DNA of 64,000 nt from assembly GCA_018266575.1 (NCBI GenBank), contig JAFEAE010000009.1:22262-86261 (forward strand), written 5' to 3'. This document shows positions 18,121 to 26,137 of the stretch, in pieces. The translations under genes and the position numbers were made by a program. The first letter of the stretch is position 1; each line of letters begins with the position of its first letter. The DNA is from Bacteroidota bacterium (lineage in GTDB: Bacteria > Bacteroidota > Bacteroidia > Chitinophagales > Chitinophagaceae). The notes beneath the pieces were generated by a model. It ran no database searches. It was not told the DNA's origin and saw only the letters and a program-made list of their open reading frames with translations.

Positions 18121-19431
18121 ATGCAAAAATTTTGTTTGTTTTTTTTTATTATTGTTCACTCAGTATTCTGTGCATATTCTCAGCAAGGAGATTGGACAAC
18201 AGATGCTACACCGTTACATCGTGCAGAAAAAGCATTGACAGACGTGATTGTGCACGATATATTTTCACCACCTGTAGCAAGCAGGATCTATTTGTATGCA
18301 AATATTTCGGCTTATGAAGTACTTGCAACACAAAATAAAGAATATCGTTCATTGTATCAACAGGTAAAATCCTTTCCGCAAATTCCATCTCCGGAAAAGA
18401 AAATAAATACTTCGCTTGCTGCAGTTAATGCATTTTTATTGACGGGGAAGAAATTGATTTTTTCAGAACCTATCATGCAGGATTCTATCGATGCAATTTT
18501 AAATTGGTACAGCGATAAACATATTCCTAAAGAAGAATTTGATGCATCATTAGAATACGGAAAAGAAATTGCAGAAAAAATAATTAACTGGGCTTCCTCA
18601 GATAATTATAATGAAACAAGAAAATTGCGACGTTATAAAATAAGCAAGGAAGAAGGTAAATGGATTCCGACTCCACCAGGCTATATGACAGCCGTTGAAC
18701 CTTATTGGGCGAAGATCCGGACAATAGCACTGGATTCTGCAGGGCAATTTAAACCTCCTGTGCCGCCACCATTTGGAAAAGAGAAAAACAGCCTGTTGTA
18801 TAAACAAGCTTATGAAGTATATGAAACCGTAAACAAATTATCTCCGGAACAAAAAGCAATTGCAAATTTCTGGGATTGCAATCCTTTTTTTCTGAATACG
18901 GAAGGGCATTTGAACTATGCTGTAAAAAAAATTTCTCCCGGCGGCCATTGGATTTCTATTATTTCTATTGCATGTAAGCAAACAAATGCAGGTATTATGA
19001 AATCGTCGTTTGCATATACATTCACGTCAATCGCCCTGTTCGATGCATTTATTGCCTGTTGGGAAGAAAAATACCGAAGCAATCTTATTCGTCCGGAAAC
19101 CTACATAGATAAATATATTGATGAGACGTGGCGCCCCTTGTTACAAACGCCGCCATTCCCGGAATATAACAGCGGACATAGCGTAATTTCAACAGCTGCT
19201 GCAACGGTATTAACAAGTATTTTCGGAAATGATTTTTCATTTGATGATTACTCCGAAAATGAATATGGCTTGCCAACACGTCATTACAATTCTTTTATGC
19301 AGGCCTGCAATGAAGCTGCCATATCAAGGCTGTACGGGGGCATACACTATCGCCCGGCTGTTGAAAACGGACAGGTGCAGGGAAAACTGATCGGTGAATT
19401 GGTGATCAAAAAAATTCATTTTACGCAATAG
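18121..19431 (+). CDS. Vanadium-dependent haloperoxidase-like PAP2 protein
   Basis: A 436-residue exported protein (signal peptide 1-20). The acid-phosphatase/haloperoxidase helical bundle carries the complete vanadate/phosphate pocket: Lys317-x6-Arg324 in EEKYRSNLIRP, Ser351-Gly352-His353 in YNSGHS, and Arg403-x5-His409 in SRLYGGIHYRP. Residue spacing agrees with vanadium chloroperoxidases, but the same residues serve phosphatases, so halide oxidation, general peroxidase or phosphatase activity are all possible. It is the last gene of the redox cassette, three bases after the FG-GAP gene. Translation is likely coupled. No obvious terminator follows before GH35. Confidence 0.88.
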   Translation: MQKFCLFFFIIVHSVFCAYSQQGDWTTDATPLHRAEKALTDVIVHDIFSPPVASRIYLYANISAYEVLATQNKEYRSLYQQVKSFPQIPSPEKKINTSLAAVNAFLLTGKKLIFSEPIMQDSIDAILNWYSDKHIPKEEFDASLEYGKEIAEKIINWASSDNYNETRKLRRYKISKEEGKWIPTPPGYMTAVEPYWAKIRTIALDSAGQFKPPVPPPFGKEKNSLLYKQAYEVYETVNKLSPEQKAIANFWDCNPFFLNTEGHLNYAVKKISPGGHWISIISIACKQTNAGIMKSSFAYTFTSIALFDAFIACWEEKYRSNLIRPETYIDKYIDETWRPLLQTPPFPEYNSGHSVISTAAATVLTSIFGNDFSFDDYSENEYGLPTRHYNSFMQACNEAAISRLYGGIHYRPAVENGQVQGKLIGELVIKKIHFTQ

Positions 19432-19573
19432 AAAGGCTGCAAATAAACTAATCCCGCCTGACTATTTAATAACTGTTTTCAATAAAAAAATAACATCGCG
19501 TAAGCACGGGGCGATCATATAACGCTGGTTGTTTAAATTTACTATACTTAATCACTCTGCTTATAGTTTGCTG

Positions 19574-21379
19574 ATGAAAAAAAATATTTTTCTTGTACTA
19601 TTTATTGTTGGTTTTTTTACCAACGTCTTCGCGCAGCAAAAACACTTTTTTTCTTTAAGTAAGAATGATTTTTTATTAGATGGAAAACCTTTCCAGGTCA
19701 TCAGTGGGGAAATGCACCCGGCCCGCATTCCAAAACAATATTGGAGGCACCGTATTCAAATGGCAAAAGCCATGGGATGTAATACTGTTGCTGTTTACAT
19801 TTTCTGGAATTATCATGAATCATCTCCCGGTGTTTTTGATTTTGCGACTGAGAGCAGGAATATTGCTGAATTCATCCGTATCTGCCAGCAGGAAAAAATG
19901 TGGGTGTTGCTTCGCCCGGGCCCGTATGTATGTGCCGAATGGGATTTTGGCGGGTTGCCTTCTTATTTATTGAAAATACCCGATATAAAAATACGGTGTA
20001 TGGATGACCGTTATATGGCAGCAGTAACACGTTACGTAAACCGTTTGTCGAAAGAAGTTGCACCGCTGCAATGTTCCAATGGCGGCCCGATACTGATGGT
20101 GCAAATTGAAAACGAATATGGGAGTTATGCGAATGATAAAAAATATTTGCAGGCATTAAAAAAATTATGGTTGCAAAACGGGATCAATGTTCCATTTTAT
20201 ACTGCTGATGGTCCGACAGCTTTTATGCTTGATGCAGGCCATATCAAAGGAGCAGCAATTGGTTTGGATAGCGGAACAGGAGATGGCGATTTCGAGCAGG
20301 CTATGAAAAATGATCCTGATGTGCCGTCATTCAGCAGCGAAACATATCCCGGTTGGTTAACGCACTGGAAAGAGAAATGGGCGAAGACGGATACTGCAGA
20401 TATTCTTAAGGAACTCAGTTATTTATTAGAGCATAAAAAATCGTTCAACTTATATGTTGTTCATGGCGGAACAAATTTTGGTTTTAATGCAGGTGCAAAT
20501 GCTTTTTCGCCGACTCAATTTCAACCTGATATTACAAGTTATGACTATGATGCGCCGATCAATGAACTCGGGCAACCAACACCAAAATATTTTGCAATAA
20601 GAAACCTTATCAGCAAATATGTTTCGTATAAAATTCCTGATCTCCCTGCTCAAACTCAGGTAATCGAAATCCCTGCATTTACGGTTTCTCCGTTCACAAC
20701 AATATGGAAACAACTTCCAAAACCAATTACTTCTCCGCAACCAAAGCCAATGGAAGCATTTAATCAGAAAAGTGGTTTTATTGTTTATTCTACAAAATTA
20801 ATCGGCCATAAAAGCGGCAAGCTTACTATTACAGAACCTCACGATTATGCAATGGTTTTTCTGAATGGAAAATTAGTAGACACCGTTTTTCGTGATGGCG
20901 GAAAATGGACAGTTGAAATCCCCAAATCAGAAGAGAAGGACCCGCAGTTGGATATATTAGTTGAATCGATGGGGCATATAAATTTCGCACAATACATGAT
21001 TGATCGTAAGGGTATAACGGATAGGGTTACCCTAAATGGAATGACGTTGATGGATTGGAAAATATTTCCCATGCAAATGGATGAGAAATTTATTGCGGGA
21101 TTAAAACCTACTTATCCTGAAGGAAATCACGATGGAATATTTTTCAAAGGTGATTTTGAACTGAATGAAATCGGCGACACGTATCTCGATCTTTCGAATT
21201 TTCAAAAAGGAGTTGTCTGGGTGAATGGCCACAATCTCGGCCGTTACTGGAACACAGGCCCGCAATATCATTTATATTGCCCGGTGAATTTTTTAAAGAA
21301 AGGAAAAAATGAAGTGATCGTTTTTGACTTGCACCTGCAACAATCTACTACTATTCAAGGAGTAAAAACATTAGAATAA
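19574..21379 (+). CDS. Exported GH35 beta-galactosidase
   Basis: A 601-residue enzyme, using the ATG at 19574, which opens a clean signal peptide (MKKNIFLVL... ending FAQ); the frame extends 15 codons upstream to a TTG that would spoil the signal. The barrel shows GEMHPARIP, RPGPYVCAEWDFGGLP and ENEYGS (179-184, catalytic acid). The nucleophile is Glu256 in SSETYPGW. Beta-sandwich domains occupy the C-terminal 200 residues. It removes terminal beta-linked galactose from glycans. It opens the GH35-GH29-GH20 run, with gaps of 9 and 32 bases to the following genes. Confidence 0.95.
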   Translation: MKKNIFLVLFIVGFFTNVFAQQKHFFSLSKNDFLLDGKPFQVISGEMHPARIPKQYWRHRIQMAKAMGCNTVAVYIFWNYHESSPGVFDFATESRNIAEFIRICQQEKMWVLLRPGPYVCAEWDFGGLPSYLLKIPDIKIRCMDDRYMAAVTRYVNRLSKEVAPLQCSNGGPILMVQIENEYGSYANDKKYLQALKKLWLQNGINVPFYTADGPTAFMLDAGHIKGAAIGLDSGTGDGDFEQAMKNDPDVPSFSSETYPGWLTHWKEKWAKTDTADILKELSYLLEHKKSFNLYVVHGGTNFGFNAGANAFSPTQFQPDITSYDYDAPINELGQPTPKYFAIRNLISKYVSYKIPDLPAQTQVIEIPAFTVSPFTTIWKQLPKPITSPQPKPMEAFNQKSGFIVYSTKLIGHKSGKLTITEPHDYAMVFLNGKLVDTVFRDGGKWTVEIPKSEEKDPQLDILVESMGHINFAQYMIDRKGITDRVTLNGMTLMDWKIFPMQMDEKFIAGLKPTYPEGNHDGIFFKGDFELNEIGDTYLDLSNFQKGVVWVNGHNLGRYWNTGPQYHLYCPVNFLKKGKNEVIVFDLHLQQSTTIQGVKTLE

Positions 21380-21388
21380 AATTGCTGT

Positions 21389-23524
21389 ATGAGAAAATTA
21401 ATCATCCCCTTGCTTCTTATTGCGCAATCATTATCGGCGCAAACCTATCAACCTACATGGGAAAGCCTCGACACACGCCCTGTTCCGCAATGGTATAAAG
21501 ATGGAAAATTCGGAATATTCATTCACTGGGGAGTTTACTCAGTGCCAGGGTATTGTGCAAAAGGAAATTATGCAGAGTGGTATCAAAACGGTTTAATGAA
21601 TGGAGATACTGCACGCCTGAAATATCACAAAGAAAAATTTGGTAACCGGTCTTATTATGACCTTGCCACTGATTTCAAAGCAGAATTGTTTAACCCGGAT
21701 GAGTGGGCAAAAGTATTTGAAAGATCAGGTGCAAAATATATTGTGCTCACATCAAAGCACCACGATGGTTTTTGTTTATGGCCGAGCAAAGATGCTAACC
21801 GAGATTGGGGTTTTGCATGGAACGCCGTAGATGCAGGCCCTCACCGCGATCTGCTCGGCGACCTATTTGCTGCTGTTCGCAAAACGAGTGTGCATCCGGG
21901 TATGTATTATTCATTGTATGAATGGTACAATCCGCTTTGGTTAAAAGACAGAAAGCAATATGTTGCAACACACATGTGGCCACAAATGAAAGACCTAATC
22001 AACAACTATAAACCTGATGTATTCTGGACAGATGGAGAGTGGGATGGCGCAGACAGTTTGTGGAAGTCGCAGGAATTTTTAGCATGGTTATATAATGAAA
22101 GCCCATCGAAAAAGAATATTGTTACCGTTGACCGATGGGGAAGCGGGGTACGTTTTCATCACGGCCTTGTATATACGCCGGAATACCAGCCTGACCTGGA
22201 TTTCCAGGATCATTACTGGGAAGAAAGCCGTGGCATGGGGTTTTCGTATGGGTATAACCGTGAGGAAGATGCCTGGGATTATAATTCAGCCCAATCACTC
22301 GTATTGCAACTGATCGATAAAGTAAGTCGTGGCGGAAATTTTTTGTTGGATATCGGTCCTGATGAACATGGAAAAATTCCGCCGATCATGCAGGAACGTT
22401 TATTGCAGATCGGTGATTGGATGAACATTAATAATGAAGCGATCTATGGAACACAACGATGGAGAGCTGCTTCGCAATGGAGTGAAGGAAGAAAAGATTA
22501 CAAACCCAAAAACGGCGGCGGTGATATTTTATTAAAACTTACTGTTGATCCTGAACCGGGCTACGCGGTGAAAGAATGTTTCTTTACCTATAATGCAAAA
22601 ACAAATAATCTATATGCATTGCTTCCGCAATATCCTTCTTCCAAAAAATTTATTATTCACGACCTGCCGTTAAATGCTGATACAAAAATTGAACTGCTCG
22701 AAACACATCAAACACTGAAATGGCAACAGCAGGGCAATGATTTAGAAATTGAATTACCTGAATTCGATCCGAATAAAATAAAAAGCCAATATGCTTTTGT
22801 AATAAAGATCAATAACACCGGCGCTTTTGCACTGGGTACAAAAATTGATGTGCATTACCCGGAGCATTCATTGAAGCCTGTTGCATCATTAAGCTCATCA
22901 CAGGGAAATGAAATACGTTACACACTGGATGGGTCTGCGCCCACACAACAATCGCAGTTATATACTGCTCCGTTCAGCGTTGACAAAACACAGACGCTTT
23001 CCGCACGTGCTTTTGCAGGTAATGTGTTACCGGGGAATATTGCAACAACAACATTGCACGTGTATGAATGGAAACATGCAACAGATGTTGAAGGTGTAAG
23101 CAGGGGACTGTTGGTAAAAAAATATTTGCTTAATTCGCCGGGATTGGTAAGTGATATTGAGAAAACGGAGCCTTCATCAACAGGCGTATCATTGTTTATT
23201 TCCCTGCATGATACATTGCGCAGGGAAAATACAGGATTGATATATGACGGGTTTATAAAAGTTCCGTCAGACGGGTTTTATAATTTTTATCTTTCATCTG
23301 ATGATGGAAGTATCTTAAAGATCGATGATGATGTGATCGTTGATTACGATGGATTACATGGTGATGATGAAATGACTGGTAAAGCCGCATTGAAAAAAGG
23401 ATACCACAAATTCAGGCTTTCTTATTTTCAAGGCACAGGCAATGCTGCATTAAGTTTGAAGTTTAATGCAGGCAACAGCGAAAAGAAAGAGATCCCGGCA
23501 TCATGGTTTTATTTTAAAAAATAA
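21389..23524 (+). CDS. Exported GH29 alpha-L-fucosidase with C-terminal PA14
   Basis: A 711-residue enzyme with a signal peptide (1-18, ending LSA-Q). The GH29 barrel (about 20-350) shows KFGIFIHWGVYSVPGY, TSKHHDGFCLWPS and the nucleophile Asp215 in FWTDGEWDG. A beta-sandwich follows. A chitobiase-type C-terminal fold (EIRYTLDGSAPT, about 505-555) and a PA14 module (about 565-711) end the protein; the same two types of accessory domain appear in the neighbouring GH20 and GH3 proteins. It releases alpha-linked fucose. It starts 9 bases after the GH35 stop. Confidence 0.95.
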   Translation: MRKLIIPLLLIAQSLSAQTYQPTWESLDTRPVPQWYKDGKFGIFIHWGVYSVPGYCAKGNYAEWYQNGLMNGDTARLKYHKEKFGNRSYYDLATDFKAELFNPDEWAKVFERSGAKYIVLTSKHHDGFCLWPSKDANRDWGFAWNAVDAGPHRDLLGDLFAAVRKTSVHPGMYYSLYEWYNPLWLKDRKQYVATHMWPQMKDLINNYKPDVFWTDGEWDGADSLWKSQEFLAWLYNESPSKKNIVTVDRWGSGVRFHHGLVYTPEYQPDLDFQDHYWEESRGMGFSYGYNREEDAWDYNSAQSLVLQLIDKVSRGGNFLLDIGPDEHGKIPPIMQERLLQIGDWMNINNEAIYGTQRWRAASQWSEGRKDYKPKNGGGDILLKLTVDPEPGYAVKECFFTYNAKTNNLYALLPQYPSSKKFIIHDLPLNADTKIELLETHQTLKWQQQGNDLEIELPEFDPNKIKSQYAFVIKINNTGAFALGTKIDVHYPEHSLKPVASLSSSQGNEIRYTLDGSAPTQQSQLYTAPFSVDKTQTLSARAFAGNVLPGNIATTTLHVYEWKHATDVEGVSRGLLVKKYLLNSPGLVSDIEKTEPSSTGVSLFISLHDTLRRENTGLIYDGFIKVPSDGFYNFYLSSDDGSILKIDDDVIVDYDGLHGDDEMTGKAALKKGYHKFRLSYFQGTGNAALSLKFNAGNSEKKEIPASWFYFKK

Positions 23525-23556
23525 AAACCTTTATTATTTAAATCTAACGCTTGAAA

Positions 23557-25860
23557 ATGAAAAAATGGTTTTTTAGTTGCATTTTGTTCGCTGCTTTTTT
23601 TATGGGTTGTGCACAGGTTTCAGTGCCTGTTATTCCGCTGCCAAATTCTGTTGAAACAAAAAGCGGAAATTTTATTTTCAATAGCTGCACCCAGCTTCAT
23701 TATAATTCCGCTGATGTTGATTTGAAAAATGCAGTAATGCCATTGGTAGAAAAGCTTCATCGTGCAGCAGGAATAAATCTTTCAGGGAAATCAAAATGCA
23801 AAATGAATTCTTTGATCAATATTGATCTGGATAATTCCATTACTAACGATGAAGGATATGCGCTTTCTGTTGAACCTAAAAAAATTTCTTTAAAAGCAAA
23901 AACAGCGACGGGTATCTTTTATGGAGTGCAAACTATTTTACAATTATTGCCCGAGGCAGTTGAAAAAGATTCTATTCAGAAAAGTGTAAAATGGCAGGTG
24001 CCTTGTGTACTAATAAAAGATGAGCCACGTTTTGGTTATCGCGGGATCATGCTGGATGTTGCCCGTCACTACGAATCTCCAGAGTTTATTAAAAAATTGA
24101 TCGATCTATTAGCGATGCAAAAAATGAACCGACTGCATTTGCATCTTACGGATAGCCAGGGTTGGCGTTTTGAAAGTAAAAAATATCCAAAGCTCACACA
24201 GATCGGCGCTTATAGAAAAGGCACACCGCTTAATGCTACATACGATTATAACTCACGTCCGGCCGATACGTTATACGGAGGTTATTACACGCAGGAACAA
24301 TTGAAAGACCTGGTAAAATATGCCGCATCGCGTTTTATTACGATCGTTCCGGAAATAGAAATGCCTGCACATTCTATGTCGGCACTGGCGTCTTATCCCG
24401 AACTGGCCTGCTTAGATAGTAACGGCAATGCATATCCGTATCCTCAGAAAATACAAAATGAGTATTGCACCAAAGACGCAACATTTGATTTTCTGGATGA
24501 TATATTGAGTGAAGTGATGGATGTATTCCCTTCAAAATATATTCATGTAGCCGGTGATGAAGCTTCAAAAGAAACATGGAAAACATGCAAATACGATCAG
24601 CAACGAATGAAAGATGAAGGATTGAAAACGGTGGAAGAGTTGCAAAGCTATTTTATTAAGCGAATCGAAAAATTTGTGAACAGTAAAGGCAGAAACATCA
24701 TTGGCTGGGATGAAATTTTACAAGGTGGATTGGCGCCAAATGCCACAGTGATGAGCTGGACTGGAATTGAAGGCGGCATCAAAGCTGCGCAGGAACATCA
24801 TAATGTGATCATGACACCCGGCGATTATTGTTATTTTGATCATTACCAGTCAGACGCGCCTGGCGAACCGGTTGCATTTTGCTGCATGCTCACATTACCG
24901 AAAGTATATAGTTATGATCCTGTGCCTGCTGAATTGAAAGATGATGAGAAAAAATACATCCAGGGTGCGCAGGGAAATTTGTGGACGGAATATATTCCTA
25001 ATCCTGCAAAAGTGGAATACATGATCTTTCCGCGTGCAGTGGCACTGGCAGAAGTTGATTGGACAAAACCTGAACTGAAAAATTATGATGCATTCACACA
25101 GCGCCTTACTAACTATTTGAAACGTTTGAATACCTATCATGTAAACTATAGCAAACATCTTTTTGAAATAAAACTCACCACATCTTTAAATGATAATAAA
25201 CAAGTCACTGCTTCTTTGGGTGGCGTCAATAAAGATCATGTGATACGCTATACACTGGATGGAACAATTCCCACAGAGCGGTCGCCGGTTTATTCAAAAC
25301 CAATTATCATCGGAAAAAATGCAACATTGATCGCTGCGGTTTTGCATGAAGGAATTATTCTCGACCAGGTAAAAAAATCATTTCAATTGCATAAGGCTGT
25401 TGGAAAATCAATAACCTTGGAAACATTGCCCGATAAACAATATAATAAAGGAGGCAATAGCGCATGGGTAAATGGTTGCCTCGGTAATGATGAACAATTC
25501 AGCGATGATGAATGGCTTGGCTGGGAAGCAAAAGCATTTAACGGAACAATTGATTTTGGAAGTGCAACAAGTACATCATCTTTGCAAACCCGTTTTTTTC
25601 ATAAACCATCGAGTTGGGTTTGGGTGGCAAAAAAAGTAACGGTGCAGGTTTCAGATGATGGAACAAACTTTAAAACCGTAGTGGAAAAAGATGTTACTAT
25701 TCCTTCAAAAGAAGGTGCATCGACAGTTGAACTAAAATGGGAACCTGTAACGGCGAAGTATATGCGAATAATTGCCGAACCTTTAGGAAAAATTCCCGCA
25801 GGTAATACCGGCGCCGGTGATGATGCGTGGTTGTTTGTGGATGAAATGGTGGTGCACTAA
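23557..25860 (+). CDS. GH20 beta-N-acetylhexosaminidase lipoprotein
   Basis: A 767-residue enzyme. The ATG at 23557 is preferred to the TTG two codons upstream. Residues 1-18 end in a lipobox (FFMGC), so it is probably anchored to the outer membrane. An N-terminal GH20b domain is followed by the barrel, with FGYRGIMLDVARHYES, HLHLTDSQGWRFES and the catalytic pair Asp334-Glu335 in HVAGDEASKETW, and WDEILQGG later. A chitobiase C-terminal domain (HVIRYTLDGTIPTERSP) and a discoidin-like F5/8 C domain follow to the end. It removes beta-GlcNAc or GalNAc from chain ends. Confidence 0.95.
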   Translation: MKKWFFSCILFAAFFMGCAQVSVPVIPLPNSVETKSGNFIFNSCTQLHYNSADVDLKNAVMPLVEKLHRAAGINLSGKSKCKMNSLINIDLDNSITNDEGYALSVEPKKISLKAKTATGIFYGVQTILQLLPEAVEKDSIQKSVKWQVPCVLIKDEPRFGYRGIMLDVARHYESPEFIKKLIDLLAMQKMNRLHLHLTDSQGWRFESKKYPKLTQIGAYRKGTPLNATYDYNSRPADTLYGGYYTQEQLKDLVKYAASRFITIVPEIEMPAHSMSALASYPELACLDSNGNAYPYPQKIQNEYCTKDATFDFLDDILSEVMDVFPSKYIHVAGDEASKETWKTCKYDQQRMKDEGLKTVEELQSYFIKRIEKFVNSKGRNIIGWDEILQGGLAPNATVMSWTGIEGGIKAAQEHHNVIMTPGDYCYFDHYQSDAPGEPVAFCCMLTLPKVYSYDPVPAELKDDEKKYIQGAQGNLWTEYIPNPAKVEYMIFPRAVALAEVDWTKPELKNYDAFTQRLTNYLKRLNTYHVNYSKHLFEIKLTTSLNDNKQVTASLGGVNKDHVIRYTLDGTIPTERSPVYSKPIIIGKNATLIAAVLHEGIILDQVKKSFQLHKAVGKSITLETLPDKQYNKGGNSAWVNGCLGNDEQFSDDEWLGWEAKAFNGTIDFGSATSTSSLQTRFFHKPSSWVWVAKKVTVQVSDDGTNFKTVVEKDVTIPSKEGASTVELKWEPVTAKYMRIIAEPLGKIPAGNTGAGDDAWLFVDEMVVH

Positions 25861-25961
25861 TTAGGCGAATTGGGGCGAATTGGCGGAATGGATGCGAATG
25901 AATTTTGAACTGCAACGTCATTTCGAACCGCGATATGTAATATTTAGAGTGAGGAGCAGCA

Positions 25962-26043
25962 CGTCATTCCCGCGCAGGCGGGAATCCCACCGTGTTTAAT
26001 TTGAAAATTAATAAATGCGATTCCCGCCTGCGCGGGAATGACG
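25962..26043. repeat. Perfect 25-bp inverted repeat (GGGAATGAC type)
   Basis: The 25 bases at 25962-25986 are the exact reverse complement of 26019-26043, with a 32-base spacer. Each arm also contains its own smaller palindrome (TTCCCGC...GCGGGAA). The motif resembles REP/dRS3-like extragenic palindromes known from unrelated bacteria. It lies between GH20 and the next hydrolase gene and could form a large hairpin. Confidence 0.85.
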
Positions 26044-26137
26044 GCGAGATTGGTTACTGATTTTATCAAACATTATTTTCTTAGTTAAAGAACCGATATT
26101 AATTTTTTAAACCGTTTCAATTAATCATACACCAATA

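Noticed and set aside
19529..19573. TTG-initiated N-terminal extension of GH35
   Set aside because: The ATG at 19574 gives an ideal signal peptide; the extension would place polar residues in front of it.
25864..25883. Tandem GGCGAATTGG pair as another heptamer array
   Set aside because: The period is 10, not 7, and only two clear units are present.
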